Assembly (NCBI GenBank): GCA_009193035.1
Contig: SWDT01000105.1
Coordinates: 1-64,000, forward strand
Direction of reading: 5' to 3'
Length of the DNA: 64,000 bases
Source: Halicephalobus mephisto
Taxonomy: Eukaryota; Nematoda; Chromadorea; Rhabditida; Panagrolaimidae
Shown here: positions 11,901 through 21,478 of the stretch, in pieces
Layout: every line of letters begins with the position of its first letter
How positions within the stretch are numbered: position 1 is the first letter of the stretch
Program-made: the position numbers and the translations under genes
The notes under the pieces: generated by a model
What the model saw: only the letters and a program-made list of their open reading frames with translations
What the model was told of the DNA's origin: nothing
Databases searched by the model: none

Positions 11901-14760
11901 GGTTAAAGTTTTTTTACTCCTTAATTTTTAGAAATTTTTAAAATTAAAAAAAATAAATTCAATATATGAAAATTAATTTTTTTAAAATTAAAAAAAAAAT
12001 AAATTCAATATACGAAAATTAATTTTTTAAAATTTGGAAAAAAAGTGAATTCAATATATGGAAATTAATTTTTTAAAATTAAAAAAAAATGAATTTAATA
12101 TACGAAAATTAATTTTTTTTAATTTTATCTGTGTCGAAATTTATGGAAAAATCAAAATTAAAATATAGAATTTATTTGATATATTTGGACAGATTAATCA
12201 GTATTTTTAAAGATTTTGAAATCAAAATAAAATCTGCAGTTTGCCCGCAATAATGGACTAAATCGACCTGGCAATTGTTGTGTGAAAAGTCGATTTTACT
12301 TTGATTTTGATGTCGACTGTTTGATAACCTCCAGCACTGGACTGATAAATAGACAAGTTCAATTTAATTATCAGGAACTTTCGCGGCAGGAATTCATCTT
12401 ATAACTTAAATTTTTTTACCGTTTCTTACTCGCACTGGTAAACAGACAAGTTCAATTTAATTATCAGGAACTTTCGTGGTGGGAATTCACTTCATTCTGT
12501 GACTTTGATTTTTTAAATATTTCTTACTCACACTGGTAATGGACAAGTTTGATTTGGTCGTCAGTAACTTTCGCGGCAGGAGTTCACTTCATCCTATGAC
12601 CTAAATTTTTTTACCATTTCTTACTCGCACTGATAAATAGACAAATTCAGCTTGATCCTCAGTAACTTTCGCGACGGGAGTTGATTTCAGTATTTTTTGT
12701 TCGAAATTTTACTATTAGTAGTAAACAAACTATTTCACCATGGTTTTCAAGAATTTTTGTAGTTGGATTTCGTTTTCTCCATAGTTTCTTTCTGGATCAA
12801 AGTTCACAAACTAGTGAACAAGCCAAGCTCCAGAACAATCTGGGATTTTCGTGAAATTTTTTTTAATTTTTAAAACTAATTTTGAGTAATAAAAAATAAT
12901 CTTTATTTTTAAAGATTTTCGTGGTAGAAGTTGTTTTTTTTTCAGACTAATTTTAATTTATATTTGTAAAAATCCAAATTAATCTTTATTTTTAAAGATT
13001 TTCGTGGTGAAAATTATCTTCATTTTTTTCTACTTTTTTGGACTAATTTTAATTTATATTTGCAAAAATCCAAATTAATCACTAATATGGAAGGTTTTCG
13101 TGGTGAGAATTATTTTTATTTTTAGACTGATTTTAATTTATATTTGTAAAAATTGAAATTAATCATTATTTTTAAAAATTTTCATAATAAAAATCAATTT
13201 TAATTTTTTATACAGAATTTTACTACTAATTAAAAATGAATAAATTAATAATTTTTATCACAGATTTTTGTGGTGAAAATTATCTTCATTTTTTTCTACT
13301 TTTTTGGACTAATTTTAATTTATATTTGTAAAAATTGAAATTAATCATTATTTTTAAAAGTTTTCATAATAAAAATCAATTTTAATTTTTTATACAGAAT
13401 TTTACTACTAATTAAAAATGAATAAATTAATAATTTTTATCACTTTCGTGACAGGAGTTAATTTTTCTTAAATTATTTTTAAATTAATTTCCACTTGTAT
13501 TAAAAATAACCAAATTTATTATTATTAAAATTCTCTTAGCGAAAATTGATTATATTCTACAGTATGATAAAAAACGACTTTTAGACAATTCGTAGAGGCC
13601 AAATGTGCTTCTTGCCAGAGATCCATCGGACCGAAGGACTGGGTCAGAAGGGCCAGAGAATACGTCTACCATCTGGCCTGCTTTGCCTGTAGCCATTGCA
13701 AAAGACAACTATCTACAGGAGAAGAATTTTCCATAAACGAAAATCGACTTCTTTGTAAACAACATTATATGGAACTTATTCATGGACATTGTAAAACTAA
13801 AACAAAACGTGTTAGAACAACTTTTGCAGAAGAACAACTTAGTGTTCTTCAGGCACATTTTCAAATCGACAGTAATCCAGATGGAGCCGATCTCGAGAAA
13901 ATCGCAAACATTACTGGACTTAGTAAAAGAGTCACTCAAGTCTGGTTCCAGGTAATTTTTACTTAAACTACAAAAGTTTAAAAAAATAACTTTTTACTTA
14001 AATTACGAAAATAAAAAAATAACTTTTTACTTAAATTACAAAAATTTAAAATTAATTTTTACTTAAACTACAAAAGTTTAAAAAAATAAATCTTTACTTA
14101 AATTACAAAAATTTAAAATTAATCTTGACATAAATTTTGGAACTTTTTAGAAATTTTAAAACTTAAAGAAAACTACTTTTTTATTTATTTTTTAAAAATA
14201 TTTATTTTAATCATGTTTTAAAACTAAAACTTTTTAAAATTATAGTTAAAATTTTTTTAAAAGTAATAATTTAAAAAAATAATTTTTTAAATTTATAATT
14301 TTTTTTAAAATAATAATTTTAAATAACTTTTTAAATTTATAATTTTTTTAAAAGTAGTAATTTAAAAAAATAACTTTTTAAATTTATAATTTTTTTAAAA
14401 ATAATAATTTCAAAAAAATAACTTTTTAAATTTATAATTTCTTTAAAAATAATAATTTTAAAAAATAACTTTTTAAATTTATAATTTTTTTAAAAATAAT
14501 AATTTCAGAATTCTCGAGCACGTCAGAAAAAATATCAAGGAAATAAAAAATCTCGAACAAGTACAGGAAGTGGTTCAGAAAGATGTGCCAGTGTTACCAA
14601 TACATCCGGCAGATCCAGTACAACTACCACCAGTCCTCCAGGCAGTCCTAATGGAAGTTGTGAAGGAATGATGTTTCCTACATCTGTCACAACTTCTGCT
14701 GAAGAAACAATAACCGGATCAGAAACAAAACAGCTCGATCATCTCGGATATAACGATTAA
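8913..14760 (+). CDS. lim-4: LIM-homeodomain transcription factor, Lhx6/8-Arrowhead class (lim-4)
   Basis: Exons 8913-9105, 10147-10513, 13585-13951 and 14509-14760 join in frame at GT/AG sites into 392 residues. After a Ser/Gly/Pro/Met-rich N terminus come two LIM zinc fingers: one at about residues 132-185 (CFGC...HWHSGCLRCSSC...CRNC) and one at about 194-247 (CASC...YHLACFACSHC...CKQHY). A homeodomain follows at about 258-318 with KRVRTTFAEEQLSVLQAHFQ, GLSKRVTQVWFQNSRARQKK and Gln50. The TTFAEEQL and NPDG words are diagnostic of the Lhx6/8 class, whose nematode member lim-4 specifies neuron identity. The homeodomain is split by an intron inside WFQ/NSR. A second ATG (8922) is a possible alternative start. 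The introns are repeat-filled (1.0, 3.1 and 0.56 kb). Confidence 0.94.
9530..9985. repeat. Tandem repeat, ~95 bp x 5, with hairpins and splice-acceptor-like ends
   Basis: In lim-4 intron 1, units carry GATAGTGACT (about 9541, 9638, 9733, 9829 and 9942), then a T/A spacer, then AGTCACTATC or AATCACTATC, so each can fold as a hairpin with a 9-bp stem. Several units begin right after CTTCTTTCCAG, which resembles a 3' splice site. Confidence 0.85.
10985..11410. repeat. Tandem repeat, ~130 bp x 3
   Basis: In lim-4 intron 2, the words GGTATTTAATGTATATGTTAAAACAG and CAAGTTGATATCTGTA (each shortened here to its core) recur three times with small changes. Noncoding. Confidence 0.8.
11745..11905. promoter_or_regulatory. 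Less A/T-rich island in lim-4 intron 2
   Basis: About 160 bases of balanced composition between arrays, with GGTGGATCTCGATCGGGTTA, GGCAATTAACTG and ACGATTAATGCGG. Several TAAT/ATTA homeodomain-type cores suggest an intronic enhancer, possibly autoregulatory. No open frame or splice signals support an exon. Confidence 0.35.
12280..12690. repeat. Tandem repeat, ~97 bp x 4 (AACTTTCGCGGCAGGAGTTCA family)
   Basis: Each unit has CACTGGTAAACAGACAAGTT, then ATTATCAGGAACTTTCG, then a G/C patch GCAGGAATTCA. The copies diverge by about 10-20 percent. Lies in lim-4 intron 2. Confidence 0.8.
12840..13450. repeat. Diverged repeats, ~90-185 bp
   Basis: Units with AAAGATTTTCGTGGTG plus TTTTAATTTATATTTG recur. 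A longer block ending ACAGAATTTTACTACTAA is duplicated at about 13212 and 13396. Noncoding lim-4 intron 2. Confidence 0.7.
13960..14505. repeat. A/T tandem arrays filling lim-4 intron 3
   Basis: Two simple families: TTTTTACTTAAATTACAAAA (about 13955-14125) and AATAACTTTTTAAATTTATA (about 14280-14490). They lead directly into the AATTTCAG acceptor of exon 4. Confidence 0.7.
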
Positions 14761-14903
14761 TTTCAGGGATAAAATATCCCTTACCGTCCATATTTCCAAA
14801 AAATTGATCTCATGCTTTTAAATTTATAAATATTATAAAGTAATCCTACAAAATACCTGTGTAAACAACTCTTTCATTTTCCTCTTCTAAAATTTGAATA
14901 AAA

Positions 14904-16894
14904 TTAAGAGCTGGTCCATTTTGGAGAACGTTTCTCGCCGAATGCAGACATGCCTTCCTTACGGTCATTCTGTAAAAAAACCATTAATAATGTTCTAAAT
15001 TTCCAAAAACCATCGATAATTTTACTTTTAAATTTCAGAACTTTCCGAAAATCATAGGAAATTTTATTTTTAAATTTAAATTTTCAAAAACCATCGATGA
15101 TTTTACTTTTAAATTTCAGAACTTTCCGAAAATCATAAGTAATTTTATTTTTAAATTCCTTAAATTTCCAAAAATCATTGATGATTTTATTTTTAATTTT
15201 CTTAAATTTCCAAAAATCATAGGTAATTTTATTTTTAATTTTCTTAAATTTCCAAAAATCAAGGATTTTTTAAAAACTTAAAAATTTTCAAACTATTTTA
15301 ATTCTTTGTATTCTAAAAAGATTTAAAAATTCTGGAAATTTCCATCAAAATTTAGAAACTTTTACAAAAAATTTCCAAATTTTTCAAGATTCTAAAAATC
15401 TAAAATTTTGAAATTTTTATAAAACTTACAGTAGCAAAGGTGGTGTGGAAAACACGTCTTTCGTAGAGCAATCCTTCAGCCAAAGTTGTTTCATAGGCTC
15501 TGTTGACGCATTCCTTGGCCATTTTTACAATTAAAGGACTTTGAGCTGCGATTTTTTCTCCTAATTCGATAGCTTTATCGACAACTTCGGCAGCAGGATA
15601 AACTTTCGAAACTAATCCTCTTTGTAAAGCTTCTTGAGCTCCAATTCTATTTCCGGTCAAACACAATTCCATTGCTAAAGATTTTCCAACAGCTCTTGTT
15701 AATCTTTGAGTGCCTCCAGCTCCAGGAATAGTTCCGATATTAATCTCAGGTTGCCCAAATTGCGCCTTGTCACCTGCATAAATAATATCGCACATCATAG
15801 CAAGTTCACAACCACCACCTAAGGCAAATCCATTAACAGCAGCAATAATTGGTTTAGCACTATTAGCCACTTCAGTCCAATTAGATAGAAAATCACCGCC
15901 ATAAACTTCAGAGAAGGATTTGTCGACCATTTCTTTGATGTCAGCTCCTGCGGCAAAGGCACGTTCATTTCCAGTAATAACGATGGCACCAACGGAGGGA
16001 TCATTGTTGAATTCGGTCAAGACAGTTTCTACCTAAATATTAAATAATAAATCATATTATTGTAAAAACCAAAAATTTCCACACAAAACGATCTCGAAAT
16101 AGTTTTCCACAACTTTTTAGAAACCAAAGTGATCTGAAAATCTGATTTTCTAAGATAATAGTTCCTTAATCAATCATATTAGAAAAATTATATATGAACT
16201 CTTCACAAAATGGTTCTAAAATGAATTTATGAAAGTTTTTGGATATTCACAGTAGCCTAAAAACTAGTTTTTTGCTATTATCACTTTGTAATCAATGGCT
16301 TTGAACTATATCCTTTTTGAATAGATATGGGGACTTTTAAATTAGAATATACTGAGTGCAAAATCCTCTATCTATTCTCGAGGATCAATTTTTATATATG
16401 AAATCACTATAAATCCTGAAAAAAATTCCTAATAAACACTCAAATAACATGTTAAAAAATTGTTTTGTTTGTATTGTAAAATTTCATAAAAATTCAAACC
16501 TCGTTCATGAGCTGCTGACAGAGAGCATTCAGGGCTTTCGGACGGTTGAAAGTAATAAGACCGATGTTTTTGTTTTTTCCGACTTTTTCAGCTTTGATCA
16601 TCTCCAAATTGGCTGAAATATCCACTTTTTCCATATCGAATTCCAGTCCAGCCATAGTTTAACGAAGATTTACCAAAAATAAAAATAAAAATTTTACAAG
16701 ATTCTTATTTTTCGAGTCTTATCAGTAACGATGAAAACTATCGAAAAATCACCCGATAATCATAATTTTTCCATTTTAAATCATACCATCGAAAAATTCA
16801 AAGAAAACTCACCTGTAGAAATCTTCATGAACTGGTTAACGAGAATCCGGTGCTTGAAAGCATTGCGTCCAGCGAGAACGGAAATCTTGAACAT
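14904..16894 (-). CDS. ech-6: Mitochondrial short-chain enoyl-CoA hydratase
   Basis: On the minus strand, exons 16894-16813, 16612-16500, 16032-15430 and 14969-14904 join in frame to 287 residues, close to ECHS1/ECH-6 length. It hydrates short-chain 2-enoyl-CoA in mitochondrial beta-oxidation and branched amino-acid breakdown. The first exon is a Lys/Arg-rich, acid-free leader ([17 protein letters not shown]), a mitochondrial targeting sequence. The crotonase core has [37 protein letters not shown] (first catalytic Glu) and [19 protein letters not shown] (second catalytic Glu). The C terminus is [13 protein letters not shown]. Choosing the ATATTTCAG acceptor (exon starts 16612) over the in-frame ATG at about 16657 is supported by phase and by alignment at [16 protein letters not shown] at 16908-16903 may be the trans-splice acceptor. 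The gene is convergent with lim-4 (143 bp apart). Confidence 0.95.
14985..15260. repeat. Tandem repeat, ~60 bp x 5, in the last ech-6 intron
   Basis: Units of AAATTTCCAAAAATCAT followed by (A/G)G(T/A)AATTTTATTTTTAA repeat from about 14985 to 15260. Noncoding. Confidence 0.7.
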
Positions 16895-17759
16895 TTTCGA
16901 ACCTAAAACACTTTAGACAAATAAATCACTAAAACTTCATATATCAAAATTAATATTTAACCAATTTACAACAATTTAAAAGCAGTAAACATTTAAAAAA
17001 ATCAATAAACGCGAGCTGTAATGATAAACAACGAGCCGAACACTAATGGTCGGTCAAAGACGAAGATCTTTGTGCTGGTACTTCGCATTCCCTGTTGCAG
17101 TTCCAAACTTTTCAAATGGAACAGAATTCCAAGTTTAAAAACAAAAAATTAAAAAAATAATAAAATAATAAAATTTTTCAAAAATGTTTCAGTTGCGAAT
17201 TTTTCAAACGGAACAAAATTCGAAATTTTAAAAAATAAAAATTTTCGTTGTTAAAAATTATTTTTAAATTTCCACAATGAAAAAAATAATTCAAATATTT
17301 TATAAGCAAATAGGATGAAGTTTAACTTTTTCTGTAATTAATATGAAATCCTAGACGTTTTCCAACCGATCAAGATCCCAAAAGTTGAACAACTTTGATT
17401 CCTGATTTCGTAACATTGGTCCTACTTTTATCTTCTTAGTGACTAGATTGGCTTAAAATACTAATCAAGTAACCAATAAAACAGATATAAAAGGAAAATT
17501 CAAATATTAACACGAGAGAAATAAATATTGTACAACTGTCGACGGTGCTGGGGCAGAGATATTGAGTTTTCGATCTCCAAACTCGAATCAGTTCGAAATC
17601 AATTCGAAATCAATTCGAAAACAATTCGAAATCAGTTCGAAATCAATTCGAAAATCGACAGTTTTGTCCTAGTGTTCCTGGACGACAATCAGGAAGTCAG
17701 TCTCATCTTCCTTTGTTTCAATTATTGAGAAAATTCAAAAAGTAAGTTTTTTTGTGACT
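16895..17759. other. ech-6 upstream region and short GAAATCAATTC repeat
   Basis: Holds the ech-6 promoter side. A less A/T-rich patch lies at about 17015-17125. At 17585-17660 an 11-12-bp unit (CGAAATCAATT) is repeated about seven times and accounts for the open frame there. No gene is recognised. Confidence 0.4.
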
Positions 17760-17940
17760 TGTTGTATACCGAATAAGGGAGAGATGTACCTGAATCTTTA
17801 TTAGAACAAGAATCCACAATTTTCCATAGATATATAATATTAAGCAACGACACAACAATGTAAACTCCGCAAAATTACGGTGATCGTGTTGAGACCACCT
17901 GATCAGGAGTATTACTTGTATGACGGCTCAAGTTTTAACA
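17760..17940 (-). repeat. 3' LTR of the Gypsy remnant
   Basis: On the minus strand it begins TGTTAAAACTTGAG immediately after the purine tract and ends CGGTATACAACA, so it has the TG...CA ends of an LTR (TGTT/AACA). It contains AATAAA about 35 bases before its end, as expected of a short R/U5 region. Length 181 bp. No second copy is present in the window to confirm the bounds. Confidence 0.65.
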
Positions 17941-17998
17941 TTCTTCCCTGTTCGAAATGTTGTTTCATAGTTGCTTTATTCCGAACGCATATGTCAAA

Positions 17999-18020
17999 CT
18001 CAAACTTGGGTAATTAAACC
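17999..18020 (-). other. Perfect SL1 spliced-leader sequence (22 nt)
   Basis: Read on the minus strand from 18020 to 17999, the sequence matches all 22 bases of the nematode SL1 leader as I know it (begins GGTTTAATTACC, ends CAAGTTTGAG). It is in the same orientation as the retroelement, between its integrase remnant and its purine tract. The bases after it are TTTGAC, not the GT splice donor that follows SL1 in SL RNA genes, and no SL RNA body or Sm site is visible. It is therefore not a working SL RNA gene; it looks like a captured trans-spliced leader. Confidence 0.9.
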
Positions 18021-18671
18021 ATTATTATAAACACGCTATAAGATAAAAAAGCAACACGATCGATGAATCTTTTTAAGGCTGTTAGCAGTCTCTCTGGATC
18101 GGTGGCGTTATTGCCGTTCCGATCACTCTCCTACTATTTTGAGAAACAAACAGTACAACAACCTACTGAGACTCATGACAGGAAACAGACTAACATTAAC
18201 GAGTAGGGGAGTATTTGTGAAGGCTTCGAGAATTCTGAGCTGAGTGACAGAAAACTAAAGGTTATGATTTGGGAAAAGAAGCAATTGGTCATTCTTCCAG
18301 TAAGATATGAGCACCATGTTCAGGAGTAGTGGCACTAGTCCCGGGGAATTTACGAGGGGCAGTCGTTAATGTCGAATGTCTCTTGTGCATTTGGTTCTGA
18401 TGTCGTGTCAGGATACCATGGAATGGTGTGTGTACCTGGATGAATTCGTTCCCCGTTTGGCTTTAATTGTATCTGGGATCTTCGTTGTCGGACTCAGATT
18501 CACATATACTTGCTCTTCTGGCTGAAACGAACGTGCTTGGATTCTATGACGTCTGTCGAAATTCTTCTTGGTTCTGGGAGACTAATTCTGTAACTATTGG
18601 AATCCTTTCTGATCTTAGTTAACGGAAGAAAGAAATTGAAGGGTGTTCTAACTTTTCATCCAAAGAAAATA

Positions 18672-18902
18672 CCGTAAAACCTCTAATAGAAAGGGACCTC
18701 CAATAGACAGGTACTTTTTGGGGGATATTGAAAAATAGAAGGGCACCTCCATTTGAAGGGTACCTTTATTAGACGGGTACCCTCCATTTGAAGGGCACCT
18801 CTATTAGACGGGTACCTTTTGGGAGATATTGAAAAATAGAAGGGCACCATTTTTAAAGGGTTGAACAATAGACGGACAGCTCTTCTATTAGAGGTTTTAC
18901 GG
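18672..18902. mobile_element. MITE with TA target duplication, inserted in the Gypsy integrase
   Basis: A 231-bp element flanked by TA (18670-18671 and 18903-18904). Terminal inverted repeats match for 20 bases (CCGTAAAACCTCTAATAGAA). The interior is a set of 20-30-bp units such as AAGGGCACCTCTATTAGACG and GGTACC. No coding capacity. Element type inferred as a non-autonomous TA-inserting DNA transposon. Confidence 0.85.
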
Positions 18903-19869
18903 TATCTGCAGGAGCGCTTTCGTTTGATAACGTACCCTATAGTAAGTAATTGTGGATGTAGATCACTTTCTTCAGCTCTTCTTGATCTTTTTGGTCGATT
19001 CCCTTCTTTTCCAGAACCTTCTCCACCATTCCTACCATTTGCTCGGCTAATCCATTAGATTGAGGAAAGTCAGGAAAAAGTCGAAGGTGTACAATATTAA
19101 AATAAGAAGAAAATTCAGAAAAAACACAGCCTGTAAATTGGAAATCATTATTAAAAACTAAGGTTTCTGGCGGAAACAATAAAGAAAATACATGCCGGAG
19201 AGATACTACTGTATTTTCCGACGTAATTGATCTCATCTATTCCGGACATAAAAAGTTCGCGTGTGCGTCCACCATCATAAGAATCCACTTTATTACTCCA
19301 GAGTCCTGTGAAGTTCTGAAGTTCAAGTGTACAGTATCAAAAAACGGATATCTGTGTCGCAGAAAGCTAGAAGACTCCTAGCATGAAAACCCTGGAGATG
19401 CAGGAACTCAATTTGCGCGCCAAAGGAGAGGCAGAATCAGAGGAACACAGGAGCGACGAAAGAGAACCGGATCGAAGTCGCGAAGAGCTGTTGTTAATTA
19501 CTTTGTATTCTTGACTACTGGAATAAAATGACCAGTTAACAATTGTCAATTAAAGGAAGAGGCGAGAAACCCTTACAATCTGTAACCAGAATTGGAGCAC
19601 AACTTACATGATGCCTTCTCATGTCCCGACAAATTTGAAAATAAACATTCTCCAATATAGTAAACATCTATAATTTTACGTTTAAAAAAACTGAACTTTC
19701 ACTGAAAGAGAAATTTCTTTATTACACCTAATCGTAGGGATTCTGTTTTTTCTTTGTTAATAATCGTATCACTGCCGATTCAGTAGAAAATTGCAAGTTC
19801 GTCTTCAACGTCATCCAAATCGCTTGATTCTTTCTCGACGTGACAAAACACTTCGATAAAATTCCAGTT

Positions 19870-20375
19870 GAAATGTAATTTTTGATATATGAAATCAACT
19901 TCAAAATCGAAGAATATCATAGAAATCATCTAAATTACAATTTTTGATATATGAAATCACCTTCAAAATCGAAGAATATCATAGAAATCATCTAAATTAC
20001 ACTTTTTGATATATGAAATCAACTTCAAAATCGAAGAACATCATAGAAATCATCTAAATTACAATTTTCGATATATGAAATCAACTTCAAAATCGAAGAA
20101 CATCATATAAATCATCTAAATTACAATTTTCGATATATGAAATCAACTTCAAAATCGAAGAACATCATAGAAATCATCTAAATTACAATTTTCGATATAT
20201 GAAATCAACTTCAAAATCGAAGAACATTATAGAAATCATCTAAATTACAATTTTTGATATATGAAATCAACTTCAAAATCGAAGAACATCATAGAAATCA
20301 TCTAAATTACACTTTTCGATATATGAAATCAGCTTCAAAATAGAAGAACATCATGAATTCAATCAGATTGTAATC
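19870..20375. repeat. 62-bp tandem repeat x 8
   Basis: Highly regular satellite-like array whose unit contains TTTTTGATATATGAAATCAA, CTTCAAAATCGAAGAACATC and ATAGAAATCATCTAAATTAC. Copies differ at one to three positions. The GATATATGAAA word also occurs dispersed through introns elsewhere in the window. Confidence 0.92.
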
Positions 20376-20869
20376 TTTCAATCCCTGAAATCAACTTTAG
20401 AAGACTAATTAAACATTAGTGATTATTTTACATCAGTTGTTTCCATCAAACTTCAAATTTTGCTTTATCAACGCCAATAACTCTGTTTAAAATCACATTC
20501 ATAAATCACAAACGGAATAAGAACAGGAAATGATTTGAATGTCGCTGACTTAGACCGACAGAAAAGACTGAAAAAACAGAAGGATTATGTTGAACAAATA
20601 ATAAACTTTGATCACATTTGGGTAATTTGTAATAAGTGCAAAAAGTTCGCGCAACTTTAAAACCCAGATATTTTTTGTATTTTTGATAGTTTTTCTTGGA
20701 AATATATTTTTTCCAATTATAATCAAACCAAGAAAAAACAGAGAGCACCAAGGAAAATAATAAGACACAAAATAGGAAAAAATACACCAGTGCACGGATA
20801 TGGGGCTGCAACGAGCGAGTACTTCAAATGCGCGAACTTGGATTATAAAGAATTGTCCATTTTACAGAA

Positions 20870-21115
20870 ATTAAAATTTGAATTATTTTTTTTTAATAAT
20901 TCGAAATTAAAATTCAAAGGATTTTTTAATAATTCGAAATTAAAATTTGAATTATTTTTTAATAATTCGAAATTAAAATTTGAATTATTTTTTAATAATA
21001 ATTCGAAATTAAAATTTGAATTATTTTTTAATAATAATTCGAAATTACAATTTGAATTATTTTTTAATTCGAAATTACAATTCGAAGGATTTGAAAAAAA
21101 TGAATTAGTTTGAGT
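20870..21115. repeat. Tandem repeat, 27-37 bp x 7 (AATAATTCGAAATTAAAATT)
   Basis: Array of TTGAATTATTTTTTAATAATTCGAAATTAAAA units varying in T-run and AAT number (core only given). It is open in both directions because the unit length is often a multiple of three. Confidence 0.85.
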
Positions 21116-21478
21116 TTGGAAGGCGATTCGATGGATTTTAGAACTATTTCGACTTCGAAAAGCAAAACATTCGGTTCTGAAGCAAACTAGTTCGATTTCA
21201 AAAAACGATTCACTTAAATCCAGAGCGAACTTATGCGATTCCATAACTCAAACCAAATTTTTTTCAAACTATTTCGAATTTTGAATTCAGCCCAATTCGA
21301 ATTCAAAGTTGAATTTCTGTAAAATCAGCAATTCTGATTATGAATAATAATCTGTGCCAGTCTTTATGAAAGCATCTGTTGGGAAATTGCGATCTGCACT
21401 CTTCCGAAAGAACCAGTGGGAAAGAAGATAGGGAATGTCGGCAAGCAGCATTCACTCAGGATTCGAAGTCTAAATAGC

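Larger units (their letters stand above)
17760..19690 (-). mobile_element. Decayed Gypsy-type LTR retrotransposon (3' part of pol plus 3' LTR)
   Basis: Minus-strand remnants in correct pol order. A possible integrase zinc-finger region lies at 19690-19560 (NVYFQICRDMRRHH, VSCAP). The integrase core lies at 19360-18905: MMVDAHANF with the first Asp, PPETLVFNNDFQFTG at the second (Asp altered in the usual position) and FPQSNGLAEQMV with the final Glu. The C-terminal region lies at 18668-18300 (KVRTPFNFFLPLTK, DVIES, FSQKSKYM in shifting frames). A polypurine tract (CAGGGAAGAA) and an LTR follow. Stops and frameshifts abound, so it is dead. No 5' LTR, gag or protease was found; the 5' part is lost or unrecognisable. 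Confidence 0.8.
19691..21478. other. Intergenic repeats downstream of the FNDC3 gene
   Basis: No gene recognised. It includes the 62-bp array at 19870-20375, a less A/T-rich patch at about 20780-20870, the AATTCGAAATTA array at 20870-21115, and 21310-21478, which is probably FNDC3 3' untranslated sequence. The minus-strand hydrophobic frames at about 20506-20811 lack an ATG start and are not called. Confidence 0.5.

Noticed and set aside
16613..16657. ATG at about 16657 as the ech-6 start
   Set aside because: It would drop the mitochondrial leader exon; phase, a TTTCAG acceptor at 16613-16618 and family alignment favour the spliced leader.
17999..18020. Calling an SL RNA gene
   Set aside because: The 22-mer lacks the following GT donor, the SL RNA body and an Sm site, so it is leader sequence only.
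20506..20811. Hydrophobic minus-strand frames resembling a small membrane protein
   Set aside because: Neither begins with ATG, both overlap in different frames, and no family resemblance or splice partner was found.
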